Counted from the first letter of the stretch, positions 50,519 to 59,432 are shown. The stretch: 64,000 bases of DNA from Thorsellia anophelis DSM 18579 (GCF_900111395.1 NZ_FOHV01000007.1:1-64000); one strand, 5' to 3'. Notes: generated from the letters alone by a model not told the origin. Program-made: numbers and translations.

Positions 50519-52144
50519 TTAATCATATTGTTGCTGGCAAGGTAGGGTTAATGTAATAACAAAACAAAGGTTTTCTGAAGTAATACGAATACTCCCTTGA
50601 TGTGCTTTAATAATTGCCTGCGTAATTGAAAGTCCAATCCCAAACCCTTCTTTATCTTGATGTTTTCCTCTAGCAGGGTCTAATCGGTAAAATCTATCAA
50701 ATAATTTATCAAGTTGACTATTATCTATGGGGGAGTCAATTTTATTTTGTATTGAAAAAGTTATAGTTTCATCAGAATAAGTAAGAGTGATATTGATTTT
50801 TGAATTAGGTGATGAATATAAGATGGCATTTAAAATTATATTAGATAGAGCTCTTTGCATCATCGATTCATTCCCTACCACATTAAATTGTGATATTTCA
50901 TCTGTTGCAGAAAGTGCGGAATCTACTGACAATGCAAAGCTAACTTGATTGTCTTCTGTTAGCGCATCGAAGTAATCTAGTATATTGTTAATTAAGTTTA
51001 AAAAATTAAACTGGCCAAGGTCGGGAAGTATTGCTTGGTTATCTGCTTGCGCTAAAAATAGCATATCATTAATCATTTTAGATAACCGTTCGAATTCTTC
51101 TAAATTGGCGTACAGGACTTCTTCGTACGCATGATTATCACGGGGACGTTGTAAAATAATTTGAGTTTGGGTGATGAGATTAGTCATGGGAGTTCTAAGT
51201 TCATGAGCTATATCAGCACTGAAACTCCCTTGTTTTTCAAATAAGCTATCTATTTTATCCATCATCTGGTTGAATGATTGGATAAGCGTTTTTAATTCTA
51301 TTGGGTATTTTTCTTGCGTAATTCTAGTTTTTAACTTACCAGTTGCAATATGATCTAAGGTTAGACTGATCTTATGGATGGGTTTATGTCCTCGTTTTAC
51401 CAAAATATAGGCAAAAAACATCACAAGTAGAGCCATAAAAATAGATAAGGCTAATAATTGCAGACGGAGTTCTTTAAGGTAGTGTTCATGAAATTGCGTA
51501 TCTAATCCAACAATCACAGCTTTGATTGTTAAAGTTGAGTTATCATTAGGTTGTTTGGTTGATGATTGTAATTGATGAGTGTGTTGCCCTTCAGGTAACA
51601 GTAAAATGATTACCCGATAATGGGTAAGATCGCTCTGCCAACTTTTAAAAAGGTATGCATCTTGAACCTCATCCGAATGTGAGATATGACGGTGTGTATT
51701 TTTTTCGTATTGATGTGAAAGGTGTTGTTTGATTTCAGTTGGTGTTAATGTTTCTAAAAACTGACCTACCTTTTTGTCAATTAAAAGTTTGTCTTTTTCA
51801 TTTATCTCGTTGATAAAATTCATTATGCTAATGCTGCTAATAAAAGAGGAATGATTATCTAGCATGGCATTGAAACTAAAACTCGCTGTGTATGCAAATA
51901 TAGGTTGGTGCATATTAAGCGATTGATTAAGGCCGTGAAAACTCATAGTCTGTTGCATGCGGTGTTGATTATTGGCAATTGTATTTGCAAATGAGGTTAA
52001 CTGCGCATTATCTTGCATCTCAAAATGATGGGTAATACTGCGTTCTACTAACAAAGTTACGCTAATAAGTGTTAATAGTAGAAGAGCGCCGACTGTGAGT
52101 GTCAGCGATCGAGTCATTGAGTAAGATGCGTGTTTTATCTTCAT
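50519..52144 (-). CDS. Sensor histidine kinase, CusS/copper-type
   Basis: A membrane kinase of 541 residues, longer than E. coli CusS (480). Membrane segments lie at about 13-33 and 228-250, with a periplasmic sensor of some 190 residues between. That sensor is rich in His and Met (HRMQQTMSFHGLNQSLNMHQ, HLSHQYEKNTHRHISHSDE), which fits metal sensing. HAMP follows, then the phospho-acceptor His314 in FSADIAHELRTPMTNL and ATP motifs with NAILYSSPNSKI (N box) and GFGIGLSITQAIIKAHQG (G box). It follows the response regulator on the same strand; the divergent target is a multicopper oxidase gene, so copper is the likely signal. Confidence 0.9.
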   Translation of the reverse strand: MKIKHASYSMTRSLTLTVGALLLLTLISVTLLVERSITHHFEMQDNAQLTSFANTIANNQHRMQQTMSFHGLNQSLNMHQPIFAYTASFSFNAMLDNHSSFISSISIMNFINEINEKDKLLIDKKVGQFLETLTPTEIKQHLSHQYEKNTHRHISHSDEVQDAYLFKSWQSDLTHYRVIILLLPEGQHTHQLQSSTKQPNDNSTLTIKAVIVGLDTQFHEHYLKELRLQLLALSIFMALLVMFFAYILVKRGHKPIHKISLTLDHIATGKLKTRITQEKYPIELKTLIQSFNQMMDKIDSLFEKQGSFSADIAHELRTPMTNLITQTQIILQRPRDNHAYEEVLYANLEEFERLSKMINDMLFLAQADNQAILPDLGQFNFLNLINNILDYFDALTEDNQVSFALSVDSALSATDEISQFNVVGNESMMQRALSNIILNAILYSSPNSKINITLTYSDETITFSIQNKIDSPIDNSQLDKLFDRFYRLDPARGKHQDKEGFGIGLSITQAIIKAHQGSIRITSENLCFVITLTLPCQQQYD

Positions 52145-52216
52145 GTCTAAAAATTTGATTAGTAGAAACTGTAGTTTGAATGATTATTTTATCAACCAAT
52201 ACGCTGATGCTTTATT

Positions 52217-52954
52217 TTAACTTGGGGGTACTACATCTAAAAAATAACCCATCCCACGTTTTGTATGGATAAGTTTTACCTCATAACCATGGTCGATTTT
52301 ATGACGTAATCTTTTTATAGCAACATCTATGACGTTGGTATCGCTGTCAAAATTGATATCCCAAACACGAGAGGCAATCACCGCCCTTGTTAACACTTCA
52401 CCTTGATGCAGAGCAAGTAATTCAAGTAGCAGATATTCTTTAGGGGTGAGATGAATGATTCTACCATCACGATAAACCAAATGTTTTAATCTGTCTATTT
52501 TTAAGTCTGCAATCGTAAAATCACTATAGTGATGATATTTATCTACATTCTCTTGCAAGCTAACGTTTGCTGTATATGGTGTCATGTTGGTTAGTTGACT
52601 TCTACGAATTAAACTTTTAATCCTTGCTAGAAGTTCAGCAAAAGCAAAGGGTTTAGCAAGATAGTCATCAGCACTAATTTCAAAACTTTTTACCTTGTCT
52701 TCTAAGGAGTCTCTCGCAGTTAGAATTAGGATAGGGACTAGAAATCCATTTTTCCTCAAAGCATGAGTAATCGCCCAGCCATTGAGTTTAGGTAACATAA
52801 TATCAATAACCAATATATCATAATGCTCTGACTGCGCTAGATGAAGTCCAGCCTCTCCATCAGTTGCTAAATCAACGACAAACCCTGATTCTTCTAATCC
52901 CTGCTTCAAATATTGCCCTGTTTTAATTTCATCTTCAATGATTAACAGTTTCAT
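52217..52954 (-). CDS. Response regulator, CusR/CopR-type (OmpR family)
   Basis: The 245-residue regulator has a receiver domain with the phosphorylation Asp51 (LVIDIMLPKLNGW), the acidic pair at 8-9, TARD and LAKPFAFAELLARIK, and a C-terminal winged helix with LTPKEYLLLELLALHQGEVL and TNVIDVAIKRLRHKIDHGYE. That last piece is diagnostic for the heavy-metal regulator group. A linker insert (about 118-145, TPYTANVSLQENVDKYHH) makes it 18 residues longer than CusR. It precedes the kinase gene. Likely targets are the half-sites in the region shared with the multicopper oxidase gene. Confidence 0.93.
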   Translation of the reverse strand: MKLLIIEDEIKTGQYLKQGLEESGFVVDLATDGEAGLHLAQSEHYDILVIDIMLPKLNGWAITHALRKNGFLVPILILTARDSLEDKVKSFEISADDYLAKPFAFAELLARIKSLIRRSQLTNMTPYTANVSLQENVDKYHHYSDFTIADLKIDRLKHLVYRDGRIIHLTPKEYLLLELLALHQGEVLTRAVIASRVWDINFDSDTNVIDVAIKRLRHKIDHGYEVKLIHTKRGMGYFLDVVPPS

Positions 52955-53332
52955 TTGTTACTCCATGTAGTTTGTATCGATGCATTGATTTAGCTGAGAA
53001 TACTTGGATGAATGCTGCTGATTTATTTTCAATAAATCATTCTCATAGGCGGTGATTCTAATGTATCAGATATAGCCAGTCCATGCCTTTAGTGCGATAA
53101 AGTAATCGAAGGGTTTGATTGCATAATGGAATCAATCTATTCTGACAATATTGTCATTTTATTGTCAGCAAAATGTCAGAAATCAAGTGTTAAACTCAAT
53201 CCTTGTCATGACTTAATTATATTTAAGATGACGTTTAGTTTTTATATTAGGTAATTTAAAAACGATAAAAGAGATAAGTCTAATAATGCTGGCGATGATG
53301 AAATCAACTTATTAATTAAAAAGGATATGATT
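52955..53332. other. Divergent regulatory region between response regulator and oxidase genes
   Basis: This 378-base region holds the copper-regulator operator at 53143-53178 (listed separately). TATATT at 53218-53223 and TAAGAT at 53224-53229 are possible -10 elements for the oxidase gene. No other gene is visible. Confidence 0.5.
53143..53178. promoter_or_regulatory. CusR/CopR-type operator with phased half-sites
   Basis: TGACAATATTGTCA (53143-53156) is a perfect palindrome like the E. coli CusR box (TGACAA-N2-TTGTCA). Two more half-sites follow in the same orientation, TTGTCA at 53162 and ATGTCA at 53173, each 11 bases apart. A further TTGTCA sits at 53203. The site lies between the divergent regulator and oxidase genes and so can control both. 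Confidence 0.8.
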
Positions 53333-54901
53333 ATGAAACGAGCAAACCTTGCAATACTTCTAAGTATGAGCATGATATTACCTAGCCTGGCTGCTCCTAA
53401 TAATGCAGGGCATGGAATGGATCATAGCAATATGGGTCACAGTAATATGGACCATGCTCAGATGGGGCATGGTAAAATGAATCATGCGAATACACATTCA
53501 ACTGCTACTCAAGATCACTCAATGCATAACATGACTGACATGCAAAGTATGATGCAAAACAAAATGCAGCCAGCTGAGTTTTTTAATTTGCCTAAGAATC
53601 AACCTTTACAGGCATTGCCTTTAGTCAAAAACTTAAGTCAGGAAAGTGGCGAGTTTAAAGCTGAGTTAAATCCTATGCTGACAGAGGTAGCCTTGACGGA
53701 GCAAGTTAAGCCGACGTTTTGGCTATATAATGGTATGATGTTACCTGTTATTGATGTGAATCTAGGCGATAAAATTGATATTACGGTCAATAACCAGTTA
53801 ACAGAACCAACGACCATTCATTGGCATGGTTTATCTGTTCCCCCATCACAAGATGGTAATCCACACGATCCAATATTATCTCAGCAAACTGGGCGCTATC
53901 AATTTGACATCACGTCTGATATGAGTGGTAGCCATTGGTTTCATCCTCACACTCACTTATTAACTGGTAAGCAAGTAGCACAAGGACTTGCTGGTCTATT
54001 TATTGTTCGCGATCCAAACGATCCACTACAACACTTACCAGAACAAAATCTTTTTTTCTCTGATCTGAAACTAGATGAGACAGGGCAAATTGCTCCTAAT
54101 GATATGCTGGATTTAATGAATGGTCGAGAAGGTCAATTTGCATTAATTAATGGACAATGGCAACCTGAAGTGACTTTATCTGGGACTGAGCGCTGGCGTT
54201 TATGGAATGGTAATTCCGCTAGATATCTTAATTTTGATTTTCCAGAAGATTCTGTTGAGGTATTTCTGGTTGCTACAGATGGCGGATTGATAGAAAAGCC
54301 GATTAAACTGAGTTCATTATTATTGACACCAGGTGAGCGGGCTGAAATTGTTATATCATCTAAAGATTTGAAGCCTTTTAATTTGATATCTAAAGCATAT
54401 GATCGTGATAAAATGGGGCCAGTTGCCAAAGAAGAAGATATCATCTTGGCTAGTGTTCGGGTTGTAGACGGAAAAAAAATTGATTTACCTAGTAACCTCG
54501 CAAAATTAACCGCTTTAGGTGAACCTGTTGTCACTCGTCAATTAATTTATACTGAAGAAATGATGCCCATGCGATTTTTAATAAATGGCAAGTCTCATGA
54601 TATGAATCGCATCGACTTTACAGCAAAAAAAGGGGATGTAGAGTTGTGGGAAGTCACTAATAATAGTCACATGGATCACAATTTTCATTTGCACGGACCT
54701 CAATTTCAGGTGGTGGAGTTTGAACGTAATGGTGTGATTACTAAACCTGATTATCTCTTATATAAAGATACGATTAACATTAGGCCAGGTGAGACACTTC
54801 GCATTTTGACGCAGCAAAACCACTTAGGTATTAGGATGTATCATTGCCATGTTTTAGAACATGAAGATGCAGGGATGATGGGGCAATTAGAAGTGCTCTA
54901 G
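53333..54901 (+). CDS. Multicopper oxidase, periplasmic, His/Met-rich N-terminus
   Basis: A CueO/CopA-like multicopper oxidase, expected to oxidise Cu(I) to the less harmful Cu(II) in the periplasm. Of 522 residues, 1 to about 22 are a signal (MKRANLAILLSMSMILPSLA) that lacks the twin-arginine motif of CueO. Residues 27-80 are a His/Met-rich stretch (GHGMDHSNMGHSNMDHAQMG) that may bind copper. All copper-site motifs are present: HWH at 163-165, HPHTH at 204-208, HNFHLHG from 449, HCH at 504-506 with the type 1 Cys505, His510 and axial Met515. ATG 53333 is preferred because AAGGA lies seven bases before it. Confidence 0.94.
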   Translation: MKRANLAILLSMSMILPSLAAPNNAGHGMDHSNMGHSNMDHAQMGHGKMNHANTHSTATQDHSMHNMTDMQSMMQNKMQPAEFFNLPKNQPLQALPLVKNLSQESGEFKAELNPMLTEVALTEQVKPTFWLYNGMMLPVIDVNLGDKIDITVNNQLTEPTTIHWHGLSVPPSQDGNPHDPILSQQTGRYQFDITSDMSGSHWFHPHTHLLTGKQVAQGLAGLFIVRDPNDPLQHLPEQNLFFSDLKLDETGQIAPNDMLDLMNGREGQFALINGQWQPEVTLSGTERWRLWNGNSARYLNFDFPEDSVEVFLVATDGGLIEKPIKLSSLLLTPGERAEIVISSKDLKPFNLISKAYDRDKMGPVAKEEDIILASVRVVDGKKIDLPSNLAKLTALGEPVVTRQLIYTEEMMPMRFLINGKSHDMNRIDFTAKKGDVELWEVTNNSHMDHNFHLHGPQFQVVEFERNGVITKPDYLLYKDTINIRPGETLRILTQQNHLGIRMYHCHVLEHEDAGMMGQLEVL

Positions 54902-55315
54902 CTAGATTGCATTCATGTTATCCATTCTCTACTCATGTGTTTGCCGCTACATGAGTGGAGGAAAATTTAAAGCCCCTCTGATTTTTCTCTAACTGATTTA
55001 TTTCTATATCATGGATTACATTTAGTAAATGATTTTATTCTGTTATATCAATTAAGATATTTTATTCATAATCTAGGTATCGAGTAAGTTATGATCTAAC
55101 ACGTTTTCAATTTACTGGCGGTGTAGCACGTTATGTTATTGAAGGTGCTGAGTATAAAATATGTTAAGAAATGATTAATATTTGTTGCCATACTCTAATT
55201 ATGTTACCATTACACGTTATTTATGCTTTTATCTGGTTTTTTAAAGGACTGCATGGGAGCAGATTGATTGAATTTCTATTAACTAATTAACTTAATAATT
55301 TATTTGAGGTTTGAA
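54902..55315. other. Intergenic region after the multicopper oxidase gene
   Basis: About 410 bases. A 12-bp inverted repeat CTCTACTCATGT (54927-54938) and ACATGAGTGGAG (54949-54960) with one G-T pair is a likely terminator, although only GAAAATTT follows. The rest is AT-rich with no gene. Confidence 0.5.
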
Positions 55316-55732
55316 ATGGCGTATTCACCAAAATGGCAAAAAAGATTTGATTTTTATGAAAAACATGGGTTACCAAACACGCCTGGTTTTAAAGCGGAAT
55401 TTAAAAATTTAGGCTTTATGGACAGGTTAACAGTTTCAATTAACTTTATCGGTTTTTTCTTTAGCTGGATCTATATGCTAGTTCTAGGCCGTCCTAAGCA
55501 AGCTGTGACAATTTTAGTAGTGAGCATTTTATTCCAAGTTGTAGTCTATGCAGCTGCATATATTCTCGTTTCATTAGGGATTAGTCCAAAGGTATTTAGT
55601 TTTGTATCGACAGCTGGTGGGTTCTTACTTCAATACGCACATGGCCAAATTGCAAATGTGTCTTACTATTATAAAGAAATCAAAGGCGAGCCAGATTGTT
55701 TTAATCCATATAAATACGTTAAACTCTGGTAA
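55316..55732 (+). CDS. DUF2628 membrane protein
   Basis: A 138-residue protein with two or three membrane segments (RLTVSINFIGFFFSWIYMLV, AVTILVVSILFQVVVYAAAY) and a soluble N-terminus beginning MAYSPKWQKRFDFYEKHG. The pattern KWQKRF, then a hydrophobic domain with GFFFSWIYMLVLGRPKQA, is that of DUF2628 (E. coli YigF-like) proteins, whose function is unknown. GAGG lies seven bases before ATG 55316. It stands between copper genes but nothing in its sequence suggests metal binding. Confidence 0.85.
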   Translation: MAYSPKWQKRFDFYEKHGLPNTPGFKAEFKNLGFMDRLTVSINFIGFFFSWIYMLVLGRPKQAVTILVVSILFQVVVYAAAYILVSLGISPKVFSFVSTAGGFLLQYAHGQIANVSYYYKEIKGEPDCFNPYKYVKLW

Positions 55733-55756
55733 AACTATGCTAGTTTAATCATTTTT

Positions 55757-55785
55757 CATTGCTATTTTTTGCTGAAATAGCAATG
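55757..55785. terminator. Hairpin between convergent DUF2628 gene and cutC
   Basis: CATTGCTATTT (55757-55767) and AAATAGCAATG (55775-55785) form an 11-bp stem with a 7-base loop in the gap between two convergent genes. T runs are weak in both directions, so terminator function is probable but not certain. Confidence 0.55.
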
Positions 55786-55852
55786 ATTTAATCAGGTTTA
55801 TCCTCTACATTTTTTTATGCCAGTTGCAATTTATTTAATGTTTGCTACTGTT

Positions 55853-56518
55853 TTATTCATTACCTGACTCTTTGCCTAACTGGCCTACAATCAGCTTGCC
55901 GTGAAATTCATTCGTGCTCAATTGATTAGATACATCTTTTAAATTCTTATCACTCACGCCGCCACAAGCAACAAAAGTAATTTTATTCTTTGCATATTGG
56001 ATTAATGACTCAAAGTGCTCAATATGATCATAAATAGAGATGCCTGATGCTGAAGACAAAATGCGATCACACCCTAATTGAGTTATTTTATCGATTGCTG
56101 CGAGTTTATCATCTATTTCATCAAAGGCTTTATGAAACGTGATAGCCATTGGTTTTGCACAATCAATCAGCGTGTTAATACGAGAATCAATTTGATTATT
56201 TTTATCTAATGCACCAATTACGACTCCTGCTACGCCAAGAGTCTTACATAGAGTGATATCTTGTAGCATGATTTTAAATTCGGCTTCTGAAAAATGAAAA
56301 TTGCCACCTCTAGGACGAATCAGAACAAAAATAGGTAAAGGAACATCTTTTATTGTCTGTGCAATCGTGCCCATAGATGGGGTAACTCCGCCAACGGTTA
56401 AGTCAGCGCATAACTCAATCCTATCTGCCCCTTTTTTCCAAGCTTGTATTGCTTGTGTATATCCATCAACACAGGCTTCTTTTATGACCGATCTTGTATC
56501 TGCATCCATAGTAATCAC
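55853..56518 (-). CDS. cutC: CutC family protein
   Basis: A cytosolic TIM-barrel protein of 221 residues. The family is called copper homeostasis protein CutC, though its copper role in E. coli has been disputed. Typical motifs are RIELCADLTVGGVTPSMGTI, VLIRPRGGNFHFSEAEFKIM, GVVIGALDKNNQID, ITFHKAFDE and DRILSSASG. The C-terminus is shorter than that of E. coli CutC (248 residues). It lies 1 kb from the multicopper oxidase gene on the opposite strand, so a link to copper is suggestive only. Confidence 0.92.
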   Translation of the reverse strand: MITMDADTRSVIKEACVDGYTQAIQAWKKGADRIELCADLTVGGVTPSMGTIAQTIKDVPLPIFVLIRPRGGNFHFSEAEFKIMLQDITLCKTLGVAGVVIGALDKNNQIDSRINTLIDCAKPMAITFHKAFDEIDDKLAAIDKITQLGCDRILSSASGISIYDHIEHFESLIQYAKNKITFVACGGVSDKNLKDVSNQLSTNEFHGKLIVGQLGKESGNE

Positions 56519-56834
56519 CTCTAAATAATTGCTAAATTGCCAGTATCAGTCACATTATACCCTGTTATGGAATATTTTAACAAAATAGCTCAAAATCTGA
56601 TTATGCTCTTTAGTATTTTAACAATCAATGTGCTTGTATTTATTTAATATTTCATCAGGTCTCGTTAACTATAAAAGTTGGATGTAATTACAAAAAAATA
56701 CAAATATTGTATATATTTCATTGCTAAATGTAATCAATGATAATAAAATACTTAAAATGATAATGAAAGTTACAATATAATAAGTTTTGAAAGTTTGTTT
56801 TTAATTTAGCCAGATTACGGAAGCGGAAAATAAA
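56519..56834 (+). promoter_or_regulatory. Upstream region of the autotransporter gene
   Basis: About 315 AT-rich bases. TATAAT at 56776-56781 is a perfect -10 element, with a poor -35 (TTAAAA at 56752). Two exact copies of AATGATAAT (56736-56744 and 56756-56764) lie 20 bases apart, the second within the -35 to -10 interval; they look like Fur-type half-sites or sites for another regulator. GGAAGCGGA precedes the start codon. Confidence 0.45.
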
Positions 56835-59399
56835 ATGAAGAGTCATTCATGGACGAGAACCAACATTAAGTGGGTTGTAGGTGCTGTGGTGCAAAGTGCT
56901 AGAAACTCTTTGTGCCTGGCTATTACTATGGCAGCTTATCTCCCTTTTTCGGTTCACGCAAACCTTAGCGAAAGCCTGGTTAACGCTGAGCAAAATCAAA
57001 CCGTGTCTTATCGACTTGTTGAAGAAACAAGTCTCTATCAACTTGCTTTACAAAGCCAAATAACGATAGATGACTTACGTGCTTTAAACCATGGTAATTT
57101 AGATAACAGAACACATCTAAAAGCAGGCGAGCAACTTCTCTTACCTGCTAATTCATCTTTAGTGGCTAATATTAAGCTAAATACACCTGAGGCAATTAAC
57201 TTACCTGATTTAGGTGGGGCTTCTGGTAAGCAAGTAAAACAAAAAAATGGCTCTGAGGTTATTTTACAAGCGCAAGAATTGGGTGAGAGCTTAGTTGAGC
57301 AAACTCCTTTAACGCCATTATTAGCAGAGACAGCAGAAGAACGCTTAGCGAAAAGTGCTGTATATGTTATCGATAAGGGCTGGGAAAATTTTAGTATTGA
57401 TAAGCTTGAGCAAAGTGCTGAATCATGGGCGACTAGCCGCGCGAAATCCGCTGTAATGCAACCGATTCAGCAAGGTGCGAATGAGTTATTAGGTAAATTT
57501 GGTAAAGCGCAATCAACTATTTCAATTGATGAAAAAGGAAGTTTAAAAGGTAGTAGTTTTTCTCTTTTGAGTCCTATTTTTGATAATAATGAATCATTAA
57601 TATTTGCTCAAACAGGGGTTCATCAACAAGGGAGTGGTGATGAAGACCGTTTGATTGGTAATTTTGGTTTGGGGTATCGTTATGATACTGATGCCTATTT
57701 AGTTGGTGCAAATGCGTTTTTTGACCATGATTTCACAGGTTATAACAGTCGTCTTGGACTTGGTACCGAGCTTTGGATGGATAATGCGAAGTTGTCTGCG
57801 AACTATTACATGCCCTTATCTGACTGGCGTGATTCAAAAGTTTTAGAAAACTTTGAAGAGCGTGCAGCAGAAGGATTTGATGTGCGAGCTCAGGGGTATT
57901 TACCTTCTTACCCCCAGTTAGGTGCATCTGCAGTATTTGAGCAGTATTTTGGAGATCAAGTTGCCTTGTTTGGTGTGAATGATCGTCAAAAAGACCCGTA
58001 CGCAGCGACGATAGGGATAGATTACACACCTGTCCCGTTACTGACGCTTAAAGCATCGCAAAAGTTTGGACAAGAGGGTAAAACAGATACTCGCTTGGAT
58101 CTTAATTTAAATTTACAAGTCGGCAAGCCAATTGAAGAGCAGCTTGATCCAAACAATGTTGCATTAGCCCGTAGTTTAAAAGGTAGTCGTTATGATTTAG
58201 TTGATAGAAATTACGACATTGTGCTTGAATACCGTGAAAAACCGAATAATAGTATTAAACTGGCCAGTGAAGTTGTTTTAGAGTACACAACAAAAGAACT
58301 GAGTATTCAAAATAGTGAATTAACTGCTCCTTCAAACGTTGAATGGGATGTAGTTTATCAAGGTATACCAGTTAATCCAGATAGTTTTCTTAGTTATGAT
58401 GCAGGTAACTGGGAGTTTAATGCCCCAGATTGGAAGCGTTCAAGCGATCCTGAAATGAATAAATATTATGTTACGATGACAGTGAATTTATCAGATGGTG
58501 AGCAGTTGGTTTCTAATGAAGCTGTTGTGACCGTCATTCCTGATAGAGGTGGGTTTATCAAGACAATCAGAGGCGCGGCATTTACGAATAATGAAGACTA
58601 CACATTAAAAAGTGATACAGATGGAGATGGGTTTGATGATTATACGACCTATTTTGAAGCTTGGGCAACGCGTCCTACTGATCGTTTAAATGATGATAAC
58701 ACCAAAGTATATGAAAATGATATCGATGCTATCCCAAGATTTTCATTCTATTTAAATGATAGGGACATCACTAATGAGTTAAAAGGGAGATATGCCTATC
58801 AAGATGAAGATAATGATGGGCTATGGGAACTAACGCTAAGTTATCAATATGCCTCTGATGTGACAGTGAAAGTTGATTTTGATTCGGAAGATTTTGACTA
58901 TAGAGAAGCGGTTGCTGAGGCTAATTTCGTTTCCCTTAAAGGGCCTTATACTGTTTTGATATTCGACCAAGGTCCTGACGGTATGGCAATAAATCTTAAG
59001 CGTCAGCTACAAGATGATGAGCCTATTAAACCTGATACGTATTATCGTGCTGAAATCAGAGATGAAAATGGCACTGATGTCACAAGGTTTTTCATAGATA
59101 CGTTACGCTGGCGTTATTTTAACCCAGAGACAGGAACGACTGATGATCTCCCATCATGGATAAGCCGTTGTGATAATAAAGCTATGTTTTCAACACAAAT
59201 CACAAATAATAAAAATAATGATTTAAGCCCTACAATTACAGGTTCATTGGTCGATGGAATGGATGGGGTTATTCCTACTCCTAATGAGCAAGGATTGCAA
59301 CTGTATATAGAATACAATCCAAGCAAACCTAAATTAAATTCACCTACACCTACTAATGGTAATGCTAGTCGTTGTAGTGATTTTAAATATGTGGCTTGA
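56835..59399 (+). CDS. Inverse autotransporter (intimin/invasin family, SinH-like)
   Basis: An outer-membrane adhesin of 854 residues. A long signal (1-42, cleavage near VHA) is followed by a LysM domain at about 57-104 (YRLVEETSLYQLALQSQITI) that binds peptidoglycan. Residues 195-430 form the inverse autotransporter barrel: GKFGKAQSTISIDEKGSLKG, GNFGLGYRYDTDAYLVGANA, FFDHDFTGYNSRLGLGTELW, LSANYYMPLSDWRDS and AATIGIDYTPVPLLTLKASQ. The exported part (about 440-854) has no obvious bacterial Ig repeats; it carries DxDxDG loops at 594-599 and 657-662. Residues 735-830 (YYRAEI, DTLRWRYF, FSTQITN, NEQGLQLYIEY) match the C-terminal module of the next genes. It heads the cluster. Confidence 0.92.
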   Translation: MKSHSWTRTNIKWVVGAVVQSARNSLCLAITMAAYLPFSVHANLSESLVNAEQNQTVSYRLVEETSLYQLALQSQITIDDLRALNHGNLDNRTHLKAGEQLLLPANSSLVANIKLNTPEAINLPDLGGASGKQVKQKNGSEVILQAQELGESLVEQTPLTPLLAETAEERLAKSAVYVIDKGWENFSIDKLEQSAESWATSRAKSAVMQPIQQGANELLGKFGKAQSTISIDEKGSLKGSSFSLLSPIFDNNESLIFAQTGVHQQGSGDEDRLIGNFGLGYRYDTDAYLVGANAFFDHDFTGYNSRLGLGTELWMDNAKLSANYYMPLSDWRDSKVLENFEERAAEGFDVRAQGYLPSYPQLGASAVFEQYFGDQVALFGVNDRQKDPYAATIGIDYTPVPLLTLKASQKFGQEGKTDTRLDLNLNLQVGKPIEEQLDPNNVALARSLKGSRYDLVDRNYDIVLEYREKPNNSIKLASEVVLEYTTKELSIQNSELTAPSNVEWDVVYQGIPVNPDSFLSYDAGNWEFNAPDWKRSSDPEMNKYYVTMTVNLSDGEQLVSNEAVVTVIPDRGGFIKTIRGAAFTNNEDYTLKSDTDGDGFDDYTTYFEAWATRPTDRLNDDNTKVYENDIDAIPRFSFYLNDRDITNELKGRYAYQDEDNDGLWELTLSYQYASDVTVKVDFDSEDFDYREAVAEANFVSLKGPYTVLIFDQGPDGMAINLKRQLQDDEPIKPDTYYRAEIRDENGTDVTRFFIDTLRWRYFNPETGTTDDLPSWISRCDNKAMFSTQITNNKNNDLSPTITGSLVDGMDGVIPTPNEQGLQLYIEYNPSKPKLNSPTPTNGNASRCSDFKYVA

Positions 59400-59432
59400 T
59401 GAGATTTGAGTGTGCTAATGAACGCTCATCAA
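59396..59432 (+). other. Hairpin at the end of the autotransporter gene
   Basis: TTGATGAG (59396-59403) covers the stop codon and pairs with CTCATCAA (59425-59432). No T run follows. It could tune read-through or mRNA stability between the anchor gene and the first partner gene. Confidence 0.4.

Noticed and set aside
54133-54534. Minus-strand ORF of 133 codons
   Set aside because: Antisense to the multicopper oxidase gene; no ribosome site and no recognisable protein.
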